Of a stretch of 64,000 nucleotides of DNA, positions 36,792 through 45,196 are shown piece after piece. Within the stretch, counting starts at the first letter, position 1; every line of letters begins with the position of its first letter. Position numbers and translations under genes: made by a program. The DNA lies in NCBI GenBank assembly GCA_038255145.1, contig JBBSLP010000022.1:1-64000 (forward strand), given 5' to 3'. The notes below the pieces were generated by a model that was given only the letters and a program-made list of their open reading frames with translations, had not been told where the DNA came from and did no database searches. The stretch is from WHTX01 sp038255145 (GTDB lineage: Bacteria > Actinomycetota > Acidimicrobiia > Acidimicrobiales > CAIXPF01).

Positions 36792-37574
36792 GTGACGACC
36801 GCCCCCCTCGACCACGGCGCGCCCGCCGACACCATCTCGGTGGACCTCGACACCCCGCGGCGGGCCCTGGCCATCGGCGCCCACCCCGACGACATCGAGT
36901 TCGGCTGCGGCGCCACCCTGGCCAAGTGGGCGGCGGCCGGTTGCGTGGTCAGCCACCTGGTGTGCACCGACGGCTCCAAGGGCACCTGGGACGTCCACGC
37001 CGATCTGGCCGCCCTGGTGGTGACCCGCCAGCGCGAGCAGCGGGCCGCCGCCGCCGCGGTGGGGGGCACCGGCGAGGTCGTGTTCCTGGGCTGGCCCGAC
37101 GGCGAGCTCGACTCGGGCCTGCGCCAGCGCTGGCAGATCGCCTACTGGATCCGCCGCCTGCAGCCCGACGTCGTCCTCGGCCACGACCCGTGGAAGCGCT
37201 ACCGGTTGCACCCCGACCACCGCCACGCCGGCTTCCTGACCGTCGACGGCGTCGTGGCCGCCCGCGACCCCCACTTCTTCCCCGAGCAGGATCTGGCCCA
37301 CCACCGGCCCCGGACCCTGCTCCTGTTCGAGGCCGACGAGCCCGACCACGTCGAGAGCACCGTGGGCTTCGCCGCCGCCAAGGTCGACGCGCTCCTGGCC
37401 CACGAGAGCCAGTTCGAGACGACCATGGGCATCGGCGTGGACGGATCGGGCGCCGAGGCGGCACGACAGCAACGGTCGGCCTTCACCGACACCATCGAAT
37501 CCCGCCTGCGCGACCACGGCGCCCTCGCCGGGGTGCCCGAGGGCGAGGCCTTCAAGGCCATCACCCAGCTCTGA
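36792..37574 (+). CDS. PIG-L family N-acetylglucosaminyl deacetylase-like protein
   Basis: A 260-residue zinc-dependent deacetylase of the LmbE/MshB fold. Metal-binding AHPDDIEFGCGATLA is near residue 30 and the third ligand is in HPDHRHAGF. In actinobacteria such enzymes act in mycothiol synthesis (MshB), its amidase (Mca) or antibiotic pathways; the substrate here is unassigned. GTG 36792 gives about 22 residues before the core. Confidence 0.87.
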   Translation: MTTAPLDHGAPADTISVDLDTPRRALAIGAHPDDIEFGCGATLAKWAAAGCVVSHLVCTDGSKGTWDVHADLAALVVTRQREQRAAAAAVGGTGEVVFLGWPDGELDSGLRQRWQIAYWIRRLQPDVVLGHDPWKRYRLHPDHRHAGFLTVDGVVAARDPHFFPEQDLAHHRPRTLLLFEADEPDHVESTVGFAAAKVDALLAHESQFETTMGIGVDGSGAEAARQQRSAFTDTIESRLRDHGALAGVPEGEAFKAITQL

Positions 37575-37591
37575 GGCCCCGACCCCATCAC

Positions 37592-38314
37592 ATGACCCTC
37601 GTCGACCACCGCCCGCCTTCCTCCCACCACGCCGCCGTTGCCGGCATCGACGGTTGCCGAGCCGGTTGGGTGGTGGCGCGCCTGGGGGCGACCGACGAGC
37701 GGCCGTCGGTGACCATGGTGGCCGACCTCGGCCCTGTGGCCCACGACGTCGCCACCGGCGCCTTGACCCACGTGGCCATCGACATGCCCATCGGTCTGCC
37801 CGATCGCGGCTCGCGGCAATGCGACATCGCCGCCCGCCGCCTGCTCGGACCCCGCCGCTCCTCGGTGTTCCCGGCGCCGGTGCGGGCCACCGTAGGCGCG
37901 GCCAGCTACCCCGAGGCCCTGGTCCGGTCGCGGGCCAGTGCCGGCGTGGGGCTGTCCAAGCAGGCCTACAACCTGCTGGCCAGCATCGCCGAGGTCGAGG
38001 CCGTGGTCCGCCGCCTGGGCCAGCGCCAGGTGACCGAGACCCACCCCGAGCTGGCCTTCGCCGCCCTCAACGGCGGCCCCCTGGCCGAGCCCAAGCGCCA
38101 TCCGCGGGGGGCGGCCACCCGGGCCCGACTGCTGGCCGGGGCCTTCCCCGGCATCACCGCCGTGCTCGAGTGCCGCCTGCGTGGTGCCCGCCACGACGAC
38201 GTGGCCGACGCCTGCGCCCTGGCGTGGTCGGCCCGACGCCTGCTCGCGGGCACGGCCACCATCCTCGGGGGCGACACCGACGCCACCGGCCTGCGCATGG
38301 AGATCGCCTGGTGA
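37592..38314 (+). CDS. DUF429-family protein (predicted RNase H-like nuclease)
   Basis: A 240-residue protein of the DUF429 family: VAGIDGCRAGWVVARL opening, VAIDMPIGLPDRGSRQCD, RRSSVFPAPVRAT, and VTETHPELAFAALNGGPL, ending with ARHDDVADACALAWSARRL. These conserved Asp/Glu positions resemble an RNase H-like fold; biochemical role is not known. ATG 37592. Its stop overlaps the GTG of the lipid kinase-like gene by four bases. Confidence 0.88.
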   Translation: MTLVDHRPPSSHHAAVAGIDGCRAGWVVARLGATDERPSVTMVADLGPVAHDVATGALTHVAIDMPIGLPDRGSRQCDIAARRLLGPRRSSVFPAPVRATVGAASYPEALVRSRASAGVGLSKQAYNLLASIAEVEAVVRRLGQRQVTETHPELAFAALNGGPLAEPKRHPRGAATRARLLAGAFPGITAVLECRLRGARHDDVADACALAWSARRLLAGTATILGGDTDATGLRMEIAW

Positions 38315-39240
38315 CCGGCCCCGCCGTGGTGATCGTGGCCCACCCCTTCGCCCGGGGCGCCCACGAGGGCACCCGCAACCAGGTGGTGCGCATCTGGTGG
38401 AGCGTGGGTGCCGTCGAGGTCCACCTGACCACGGGTTACAAGGACGGCGCCCGGGCGGCCCGGGCCGCGGCCGAGGCCGGCGCCCGGGTGGTGGTGGCCC
38501 TGGGCGGGGACGGCACGTTCAACTCGGTGGCCAGCGGGCTGATCGGCACCGACGCCGCCTTCGCCCCCATCCCCGCGGGCTCGACCAACGTGTTGACCCG
38601 GGCCCTGGGCCTGCCCAACGACCCCCTGTCGGTGTCCCGGACCCTGGCCGCGGCGGCCATCAACGGGGTCGAGGCCATCCTGCCCGTGGGCCGGGTCGGC
38701 CCCCACGTCTTCCTTTCCAACGCCGGCGTGGGCTTCGACGCCCAGGTCGTGCAGATGGCCGAGTCCCACCCGACCATCAAGCGCCTGTCGGGACCCGGGG
38801 CCTACGCCTGGGCCACGGCCCGCACGTTGGGTCTGCGGCGCCGCAGCTTCAGCGTCACCGTCGAGGACGCCGAAGAGGCGTTCAGCGCCCAGTTCCTCAG
38901 CGTGCAGAACGTGTCGCCCTACACCTACGTCGGTCGTCGTGCCCTCGAGGTGGCCAGCGGCAACCACGGCATCCTGCCCGGCTTCACCCTGCTGGCCGTC
39001 CCCCGGGTCTCGCTGTTCTCCCTGGCCAAGCTGGTGGGTGGCGCCCTGCGCCACCCCCTCGAGGGCACCAGGCTGGGTGGTGAGGCAGCTGTGTTGGGCA
39101 ACGTGGCCCGCGTCGAGGTGGAGGCCACCGCCGAACTGCCCCTGCAGGTGGACGGCGAGCCCGTGGTCGGCGGTCGAGCCGTGCGCTTCGAGCGGGCCGT
39201 CGAGACCCTGCGCCTGTACCTGCCGGCCCGCCTGGCCTAG
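38311..39240 (+). CDS. Diacylglycerol kinase-family (DagK_cat) lipid/sphingosine kinase-like protein
   Basis: A 309-residue lipid-kinase-fold protein. The nucleotide motif GGDGTFNSVASGL is intact, followed by IPAGSTNVLTRALGLP and a C-terminal beta-sandwich domain with QVDGEPVVGG. Phosphorylation of diacylglycerol or another membrane lipid is predicted. GTG 38311 overlaps the DUF429 stop. Its TAG stop lies in a palindromic CTAG that also forms the stop of the convergent HIT gene. Confidence 0.88.
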   Translation: MTGPAVVIVAHPFARGAHEGTRNQVVRIWWSVGAVEVHLTTGYKDGARAARAAAEAGARVVVALGGDGTFNSVASGLIGTDAAFAPIPAGSTNVLTRALGLPNDPLSVSRTLAAAAINGVEAILPVGRVGPHVFLSNAGVGFDAQVVQMAESHPTIKRLSGPGAYAWATARTLGLRRRSFSVTVEDAEEAFSAQFLSVQNVSPYTYVGRRALEVASGNHGILPGFTLLAVPRVSLFSLAKLVGGALRHPLEGTRLGGEAAVLGNVARVEVEATAELPLQVDGEPVVGGRAVRFERAVETLRLYLPARLA

Positions 39241-39680
39241 CCCTCCCCCGCCTCCGCCTCGGCCAGGGCGGCACGGATGCGGGCGGCCACATTCGCGGCT
39301 TCGGCCTCGTCCGCGTAGCGGGTACGGGGCCAGAAGAAGCCCCGCAGGCCGTCGCCCTTGGTGCGCGGCACCACGTGGACGTGCAGGTGGGGCACGCTCT
39401 GGCTGACGCGGTTGTTCATGGCCACGAAGGTGCCCTGGGCGCCGAGGGCGGCCTGGACGGCCCGGCTCACCGCTTGGACGCGGGCGAAGAACGGCCCCAC
39501 CTGGTCAGCGGGCAGCTCGTCGAGCGTCTCGATGTGGGTTCGGGGCACCACCAGTACGTGTCCCGGGAACAAGGGTTTCACATCCAGGAAACCAAGGACC
39601 CCTACCTCGTGGACTACAAGGTGGGCAGGGGCCTCGCCAGAGGCGATGGTGCAGAACGCACAGGGCCGGGCGCGGCTCAT
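39237..39680 (-). CDS. HIT-family nucleotide hydrolase/transferase
   Basis: A 147-residue histidine-triad protein with PCAFCTIASGEAPAHLV zinc-knuckle-like opening, LFPGHVLVVPRTH and the catalytic HLHVHVVPR triad. It probably hydrolyses adenosine phosphoramidates or diadenosine polyphosphates. The C-terminus is Ala/Glu rich. ATG 39680; its TAG stop overlaps the stop of the facing gene in CTAG. Confidence 0.9.
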   Translation of the reverse strand: MSRARPCAFCTIASGEAPAHLVVHEVGVLGFLDVKPLFPGHVLVVPRTHIETLDELPADQVGPFFARVQAVSRAVQAALGAQGTFVAMNNRVSQSVPHLHVHVVPRTKGDGLRGFFWPRTRYADEAEAANVAARIRAALAEAEAGEG

Positions 39681-39767
39681 CTGGCAGGCCCTTCACATCC
39701 CTTGGAGTTCGCACTAAATTCCGGGATCGGGGGTGTGCAGCTGGACCGGAGAGGACAGGACGTCACG

Positions 39768-40220
39768 ATGGGCGAGACCGTAGTGTCACTACTTGATCCA
39801 GCAGTACGTGTTGATCCAGCAGTACGTGTTGATCCAGCAGTACGGGTGGATCCAGGAGTACGGGTCGATCCAGCACTACGGGTTGATCCAGGAACGCACC
39901 TGGACCCAGGGCCACAGACGCCTGGTTGGGAGCAGCAGGAGTGGATGACCCTGGGCGACTGCCGCGACAAGACCCGGATCTTCTTCGCCCCCCACGCTGA
40001 ACGACCTCAGGCTCGGATCCGACGTGAGGCCCAGGCCCGGATCATCTGCCAGTCGTGTCCGGTGCTGACCGAGTGCCGCAGCTACGCCCGCGTGCACCGG
40101 GAGTACGGCTTCTGGGGTGGTGAGTCCGAGGAGGACCGCGCCAAGGCCGGCTACGCCGTGCCCTGGCCCGTGGGGGTCAACCGGCGTCGCCAACAGCAGT
40201 CGGCCCTGGCCGCGGGCTGA
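39768..40220 (+). CDS. WhiB-family iron-sulfur transcriptional regulator
   Basis: WhiB-like regulator binding a [4Fe-4S] cluster. The four Cys lie in GDCRDKT, IICQSCPVLTEC, and the G(V/F)WGG turn is GFWGGESEEDR. The upstream ATG 39768 (AGGA seven bases before it) gives 150 residues, of which about 40 are a (V/L)DPAVRV repeat; ATG 39945 (AGGAG five bases before) gives a normal 91 residues but would lose the conserved Trp just before Met. The repeat region uses A/T-ending codons unlike the rest, so the true start is open. Confidence 0.85.
   Translation: MGETVVSLLDPAVRVDPAVRVDPAVRVDPGVRVDPALRVDPGTHLDPGPQTPGWEQQEWMTLGDCRDKTRIFFAPHAERPQARIRREAQARIICQSCPVLTECRSYARVHREYGFWGGESEEDRAKAGYAVPWPVGVNRRRQQQSALAAG
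39793..39910 (+). repeat. 18-bp repeat array at the whiB 5' end
   Basis: Six 18-base units, starting at 39793, 39811, 39829, 39847, 39865 and 39883, follow TTGATCCAGCAGTACGTG; the first two are identical and the later ones diverge, with a partial seventh. Each contains GATCCAG and usually GTACG. The unit preserves the reading frame and would encode (V/L)DPAVR. It may instead be an iteron-like regulatory array ahead of whiB. Confidence 0.85.
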
Positions 40221-40224
40221 GGCT

Positions 40225-40244
40225 CCGACGCCTACGGGCGTCGG
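40225..40244 (+). terminator. Terminator hairpin after whiB with UACG tetraloop
   Basis: CCGACGCC (40225-40232) pairs perfectly with GGCGTCGG (40237-40244) around TACG, a stable UNCG-type tetraloop, five bases past the whiB stop. Confidence 0.65.
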
Positions 40245-40350
40245 TGTCATGGGCCAGGACGTCACACCTCGTCCGTAAGGTCCGGCCAGGGTCGTGATCC
40301 CCCTCGAGGGTCGCTTGAACACCACGTTCGAGAAGCCTCGAGGTCCAGCC

Positions 40351-41193
40351 ATGGACGACCCCAGCTGTTGCTCCGCCCCCGCCCACGACCACCGATCCCT
40401 GCCCGACCTCGACGTGCTGACCGAGGCGCTCGTCTCGGCCCGGCCGGGGACGGGCGCCCTGGTCGGGCTGGTGGACAGCGAGCTCGATCGCGGCGATCTC
40501 CATTGCGGCGATCCCCACGCTGGCGAGCTCCTGCTCCAGCCCACGGGCCCGGGCGGTCCCTTCGCCCAGCTCGTGGGCTGGTGGGCACCGGTCCACTGGC
40601 GGGCCGTGGGCGTGATCGGGCCCGCCACGGTGCACTGCGGCGGCGAGCCGCAAGAGGCGGGCATGGCCCTGCTCGTGCACCGCAGCGGTGCCACCAGCGT
40701 GTCCATCGCCCTCGACGGCGCGCCGCGGCCCCTCGACGTCGACGGGGCCGTCGGCCGGTTGGTCGACGCGTGCCGACGTGCACTGCGGCTGCCCACCCCG
40801 CCGCTACGTACCCCACCGGCCGCCTGGTTCGCCCAACGCTGGCTCGACGAGCTGGTGGCTGCGCTGGCCGGGGGCGAGGCACCCGATTGGGGGGCTGCGG
40901 CCCGCTTGCACCCCTTGTCACGCCTGGTCGAGGCGCCCGGCGACCTGGAGGCGCTGGCCCGCCACCCCGCAGCCCGGGCCAGCTGGGAGGACCTGCGCCT
41001 GACCGTGGCCCTGGGCCATGGCGACGCCACCGCACCCGAGGCCCGCCTGGCCGCGTGGATGGATGCCCCCATGTTCGGGCGGTGGCTGCTCGACGCCCGG
41101 CCCCCGCTCGACGAGCTGGCCGCCGCGGTGGCCGACCTGGCGCCGCCGGTCGTGGCCCAGCGGGTCGCGGCCACCCTGCCGGCGTGGCGCTGA
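40351..41193 (+). CDS. Hypothetical protein, 280 residues
   Basis: An unrecognised protein with genome-typical codon use. It begins MDDPSCCSAPAHDHRSLPDL at ATG 40351; GTG 40294 would add 19 residues. The first half is beta-rich (GALVGLVDSELDRG, LVGWWAPVHWRAVGVI), the second helical (AAWFAQRWLDELVAALAGGE, EDLRLTVALGHGDATAPEAR). There is no signal peptide or membrane segment. It is followed 33 bases on by a thioesterase gene on the same strand. No function proposed. Confidence 0.7.
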   Translation: MDDPSCCSAPAHDHRSLPDLDVLTEALVSARPGTGALVGLVDSELDRGDLHCGDPHAGELLLQPTGPGGPFAQLVGWWAPVHWRAVGVIGPATVHCGGEPQEAGMALLVHRSGATSVSIALDGAPRPLDVDGAVGRLVDACRRALRLPTPPLRTPPAAWFAQRWLDELVAALAGGEAPDWGAAARLHPLSRLVEAPGDLEALARHPAARASWEDLRLTVALGHGDATAPEARLAAWMDAPMFGRWLLDARPPLDELAAAVADLAPPVVAQRVAATLPAWR

Positions 41194-41226
41194 CCGCGGC
41201 GACATCGGGCGGTAGCGTGCGCCGCC

Positions 41227-41700
41227 ATGCCTGCGACCTGGCCCAACGCCGAACGCTTCCCCCTGCTCGACGACGCCGGGGTGGCCCGGTGGACCGAGCG
41301 CTTCCTGCGCCCCGACCGGGTGTTCTTCCCCACCCACGTGGGTCTCGTCGTCGACGAGGTCCGGGTGGGCTACGCCCGGCTGCGCCTCCCCATGCGTCCC
41401 GAGGTGGCCCAGGCCGCCGGCGTGGTCCATGGCGGGGCGTTGGCCAGCCTCGTCGACACGGCCGCCATACCGGCGGTGGCCACCAGCTACCCCCGCCAAC
41501 CCGAGATGCTCACCGTGTCGTTGACGGTCAACTACGTGGGCGTCGTCGATGGCGAGGATGCCGTGGCCGAGAGCTGGGTCGAACAGGCCGGCTCGTCGAT
41601 GGCCTTCGTCCGCGTCGAGGTGCGCGGCGCGGAGCGCGGCAAGCTGGCGGCGACAGCATCCCTGGTCTTCCGGGTCCGACCGCGACCAGAGGCGGCCTGA
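41227..41700 (+). CDS. PaaI-type hotdog-fold thioesterase
   Basis: A 157-residue hotdog-fold acyl-CoA thioesterase. The central block GVVHGGALASLVDTAAIPAV is the PaaI/YigI signature with the catalytic Asp region, followed by TVSLTVNYVG and a C-terminal strand LAATASLVFRVRP. It probably hydrolyses acyl- or aryl-CoAs released in degradation pathways. ATG 41227. Confidence 0.87.
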   Translation: MPATWPNAERFPLLDDAGVARWTERFLRPDRVFFPTHVGLVVDEVRVGYARLRLPMRPEVAQAAGVVHGGALASLVDTAAIPAVATSYPRQPEMLTVSLTVNYVGVVDGEDAVAESWVEQAGSSMAFVRVEVRGAERGKLAATASLVFRVRPRPEAA

Positions 41701-41731
41701 AGGTCAGTCCAGGGCTGTCAGTCCAGGGCCG

Positions 41732-42421
41732 TCAGGCCAAGGCAACGAGGATGCGGCTGGCGGCGAAGGCACCGATGCCCACGTGGCTGCCGCGGATCTC
41801 GACGGTGACGGTGCCGTCGGGCGAGGCCGCGGTGAGCACGCCCCGGTTGCCGGGCACCACCGAGGCCGCTTCGAGGAACTCGAGCAGGCCGGGGGTGAAC
41901 TCCAGCTCCTCGGTCACCCGGGTGACGGTGAAGCCATCGCCGCGGGGGACGTCGGACAGCACCACGGTCACGGGAGGCCGGTAGGCCGAGCCGGGGATGG
42001 GGTTGCCGTGGGGGCAGGTGGTGGGATCGCCGAGGACCCGGTTCAGGGCCCCCTCGACGGCCGGGGAGATGACCCGCTCCCACTTGCTGGCCTCGTCGTG
42101 GGCGTCGGCCCAGGACAAGCCGAGGATGTCGGTCAACATGCGCTCGGCCAGCCGGTGGCGGCGGACGATGCTCTCGGCCAGCATCAGACCACGCTCGGTG
42201 AGCTCGATCTTGCCCGACATGTTGACCAGCGACTCGGTCTCGAGTCGTCGCATCATCTCGGAGACGGCGGGGCGGGACACGCCCAGCCGCTCGGCGATGC
42301 GGGCCTGGATGACGTCGACGTCATCCTCCTGCAGCTCGTAGATCGCCTCGCAGTACTGCTCGAAGGCGGGGTTCGTGGACGGGAACGTCGTGTGAGAGGC
42401 CTGGCCCAACGTGGTCGCCAT
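41732..42421 (-). CDS. DtxR-family metal-dependent repressor with altered primary metal site
   Basis: A 229-residue DtxR-like regulator: winged HTH (IQARIAERLGVSRPAVSEMM), dimerisation domain (RRHRLAERMLTDILGLSWAD) and a C-terminal SH3-like FeoA domain (SAYRPPVTVVLSDVPRGDGF). Aligned to DtxR, the ancillary ligands are kept (His89, Glu93, His108), but of the primary ligands Met10, Cys102 and His106 are replaced by Gln22, Ser112 and Arg116; only Glu (Glu115) stays. It may control iron or manganese uptake, for example the permeases at 447-2623. ATG 42421. Confidence 0.87.
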   Translation of the reverse strand: MATTLGQASHTTFPSTNPAFEQYCEAIYELQEDDVDVIQARIAERLGVSRPAVSEMMRRLETESLVNMSGKIELTERGLMLAESIVRRHRLAERMLTDILGLSWADAHDEASKWERVISPAVEGALNRVLGDPTTCPHGNPIPGSAYRPPVTVVLSDVPRGDGFTVTRVTEELEFTPGLLEFLEAASVVPGNRGVLTAASPDGTVTVEIRGSHVGIGAFAASRILVALA

Positions 42422-42432
42422 ACGGGCCGATG

Positions 42433-43593
42433 CTACCCGCCGAGCACAGCCTGACCCCGACCCTGGCCAGCATCGGCCCGGGCGGACAGGAAGGTGGCCA
42501 GATCGGTGGCCGGCAGGCCCAGGGCGTGGGCCACGGTGGGGTTGACCACGGCACCGCCGGCGATGTTCACGCCCCCGGCGAGCTCGGGGTGCCGGGCCAG
42601 GGCGGGACCGAGCCCACCGGCCAACGCCACCACGTAGCGCATGGTGGCGTTGGTCAGCGCGTAGGTCGACGTGCGGGGCACGGCGCCGGGCATGTTGCCC
42701 ACGCAGTAGTGGAGGACGTCGTGCACCAGGTACACGGGATCGCGGTGCGTGGTCTCCCGGGAGGTGGCGAAGCACCCGCCCTGGTCGATGGCCACGTCGA
42801 CGAGCACGCTGCCCGCTTCCATGGCCTCCACCCCGTCCTCGTCGACGACCACGGGAGCACGGTCACCGGCCACGAGGACGGCGCCGATGACCAGGTCCGA
42901 GCGGGCCACGTTCAGCTCCACGGTGTGGCGGGACGAGTGGATGGTCTCCACCCGGCCCCCCCACATGCGCTCGACGTGGGCAAGCCGCTCGGTGTCGAGG
43001 TCGAGCACGGTCACCGCCGCCCCCAGCCCCACGGCCACGTCGATGGCGTGCCAGCCCACGACGCCGGCGCCGATGACGCTGACCCGGGCCCGGGCCACAC
43101 CGGGGATGCCGCCGGCCAGGATGCCCTTGCCGCCCTGGGGGGCCTCGAGGAAGCGGAACCCGGCTTGGACGGACAGGCGCCCGGCGATGCGGCTCATGGG
43201 GGCGAGGAGGGGCAGGTCGCCGGCGGGCCCCCGCACCGTCTCGTAGGCCACGGCCACCGCGCCCGAGGCCAGCAGGGCGTCGGCCACGTCGGGGTAGGCG
43301 GCAAGGTGCAGGTAGGTGAAGAGCACGTGGTGGGGGCGCAACAGGGCCAGGTCGGCGGGCTGGGGCTCCTTGACGTGCAGGATCAGGCCGGCCCGGTCGT
43401 AGACCTGTTCGGGGCCGCTCACGGTGGCGGCACCGGCGACGGCATACTGCTCGTCGGAGATGCCTGAACCCAGCCCAGCACCCGATTGGACGACCACCTC
43501 GTGACCAGCGGCGACGAGCTCTCGCACCCCGGCCGGCGTGATGGCCACCCGGCGTTCGTCCAGCTTCGTCTCGGCGGGAACCCCGACGACCAT
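42433..43593 (-). CDS. ald: Alanine dehydrogenase
   Basis: A 386-residue NAD-dependent enzyme interconverting L-alanine and pyruvate plus ammonia. It opens VGVPAETKLDERRVAITPAG; LILHVKEPQ holds the substrate-binding Lys, TYLHLAAYPD the catalytic His, and the nucleotide fold is VSVIGAGVVGWHAIDVAVGL. The later VYLVHDVLHYCVGNMPGAVP block is family typical. ATG 43593 lies 30 bases from the divergent glutaminyl cyclase start. Confidence 0.93.
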   Translation of the reverse strand: MVVGVPAETKLDERRVAITPAGVRELVAAGHEVVVQSGAGLGSGISDEQYAVAGAATVSGPEQVYDRAGLILHVKEPQPADLALLRPHHVLFTYLHLAAYPDVADALLASGAVAVAYETVRGPAGDLPLLAPMSRIAGRLSVQAGFRFLEAPQGGKGILAGGIPGVARARVSVIGAGVVGWHAIDVAVGLGAAVTVLDLDTERLAHVERMWGGRVETIHSSRHTVELNVARSDLVIGAVLVAGDRAPVVVDEDGVEAMEAGSVLVDVAIDQGGCFATSRETTHRDPVYLVHDVLHYCVGNMPGAVPRTSTYALTNATMRYVVALAGGLGPALARHPELAGGVNIAGGAVVNPTVAHALGLPATDLATFLSARADAGQGRGQAVLGG

Positions 43594-43623
43594 CGGCCAC
43601 CTCCTCGTCCACGGCGAAGGCTA

Positions 43624-44505
43624 GTGACGTCGCCGCACCATCGACCGCGGGCGGTGGTCCTGGCTCTGGCCACCACGGCGGCGGCACTGCTGGCTGCGTG
43701 CACGGCCGACGGGTCGAGCGCGCTGCGGCCGCCGCCGCCGTCCTCCACCGAGGGCATCCTCACCACCAGCGTCGAGACCGTGCCCTACACGGCCGCCGCT
43801 CCGGGGACGGTGGCCCAGTTGCACGTCGAGGTGCTCGAGACCCGGCCCCACGACGCCACCGCCTTCACCCAGGGCCTCGAGGTGGTCGACGGTCGGCTCT
43901 ACGAGAGCACCGGACTCGTGGGCGCCTCCACCGTGCGCGAGGTCGATCCCGCCACCGGGGCCGTGTTGCGCAGGACCGCCCTGGCCCCCAACCTGTTCGG
44001 CGAGGGCCTGACCGCGGTGGGCGACCGCCTGGTCCAGCTGACGTGGAAGGACGGCGTGGTCCTGGTGTGGGACCAGGCCACCCTGGCCCTGGTCGACCAG
44101 ATCGCCCTGCCCGGCGAGGGGTGGGGCCTGTGCTACGACGCCGGAGCCGGTCGACTGGTGCAGAGCGACGGCACCGCCACCCTGACCTTCCGTGACCCCG
44201 ACGACCTGACGGCCCAGGGCCAGGTCGCGGTGAGCGAGGACGGCCGACCCGTGGCCCGGCTCAACGAGCTCGAGTGCGACGCCCGCAGCGGCCTGGTGTG
44301 GGCCAACGTGTGGCTCACCGACGCCATCGTCGGCATCGACCCCGGGACCGGGCAGGTCAGGGTCCGTGTCGACGCCAGCGCCCTGCGCCCCGCCGGCGTC
44401 GGACCCAACGCCGTGCTCAACGGCATCGCTTCGCTCGGCGACGGGCGCTTCCTCGTCACCGGCAAGCTGTGGCCCCAGGCCTTCGTGGTCCGCTTCGTCA
44501 GCTGA
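43624..44505 (+). CDS. Glutaminyl-peptide cyclotransferase (plant/bacterial beta-propeller type), lipoprotein
   Basis: A 293-residue exported enzyme converting N-terminal Gln into pyroglutamate. The signal sequence ends in the lipobox ALLAAC, and the propeller motifs are characteristic: DATAFTQGLEVVDGRLYEST, FGEGLTAVGDRLVQLTWKDG, ELECDARSGLVWANVWLTD and VLNGIASLGDGRFLVTGKLW. GTG 43624 gives a proper signal peptide. It is divergent from ald. Confidence 0.88.
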   Translation: MTSPHHRPRAVVLALATTAAALLAACTADGSSALRPPPPSSTEGILTTSVETVPYTAAAPGTVAQLHVEVLETRPHDATAFTQGLEVVDGRLYESTGLVGASTVREVDPATGAVLRRTALAPNLFGEGLTAVGDRLVQLTWKDGVVLVWDQATLALVDQIALPGEGWGLCYDAGAGRLVQSDGTATLTFRDPDDLTAQGQVAVSEDGRPVARLNELECDARSGLVWANVWLTDAIVGIDPGTGQVRVRVDASALRPAGVGPNAVLNGIASLGDGRFLVTGKLWPQAFVVRFVS

Positions 44506-44578
44506 ACCGCCTTCGTCGACACCTGGACGTGGCGCTCCGTGCGGTTAGGTCACGGGATCGCGGTGCTACCGTAACCAC

Positions 44579-45196
44579 ATGGTCATGAGGGCTCCGGCAG
44601 GAGCCAGTGGCGCCACCGACGGGGTACCTGCCCCGGCCGGCCTGCGCCCCACCGACGTCGCCGTGGCTGCTGCACTGTCCCGCCGCCCCTTCGGCCTGCG
44701 CTCGGCCCGGGCCGTGGGCGTGGCCGCCGGCCACAGCCCCAGCGTGGCCAGCCGCTCCCTGCGTCGTCTGGAAGCAGCCGGCATCGTGCGCCGACGCCAC
44801 GACAACGTGGCCGAAGGGGCAGCCCGCACCGTGGTCGTGTGGTCCATCGACTGGTGCTCCCCCGCGTGGCACGCCGTCGCCGCCCACGTCGGCCGGGCCG
44901 CCTCCACCTCTCCGGCGCCGGCCCCTGCGGTCGACCGGCGCCTGCCCGCCCGCTTGGCCCACCTGTTCTGGAACGTCGAGCTCGGCGCCGTCGACCTCGA
45001 GCGCCACGGCGCCTACGTGGCCAGCCGCATCCTGCGCAGCGACGACTGCCAGGCCCTGGGTTGGCTGGCCCGCCACCTCGGTCCCGAGCACGTGCGCATC
45101 GCCTCCCGCGGTCGGGGGCTCGATCCCCGCCGGGCCCGGTTGGCCCGCCTGCTGGCCGGCGGCACGCCCACGGCGACCGTCGCTCCCGCCTCCTGA
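44579..45196 (+). CDS. Winged-HTH / DUF6922-like protein, putative antitoxin of AbiE-type pair
   Basis: A 205-residue protein in two parts. Residues 20-90 look like a winged HTH (LRPTDVAVAAALSRRPFGLR, SPSVASRSLRRLEAAGIVRR), and residues 120-195 match the pattern of DUF6922 (LAHLFWNVELGAVDLERHG, YVASRILRSDDCQALGWLAR), a domain usually encoded beside AbiEii-type nucleotidyltransferases. ATG 44579; its stop overlaps the ATG of the nucleotidyltransferase gene. The antitoxin/repressor role is inferred from gene order. Confidence 0.7.
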   Translation: MVMRAPAGASGATDGVPAPAGLRPTDVAVAAALSRRPFGLRSARAVGVAAGHSPSVASRSLRRLEAAGIVRRRHDNVAEGAARTVVVWSIDWCSPAWHAVAAHVGRAASTSPAPAPAVDRRLPARLAHLFWNVELGAVDLERHGAYVASRILRSDDCQALGWLARHLGPEHVRIASRGRGLDPRRARLARLLAGGTPTATVAPAS

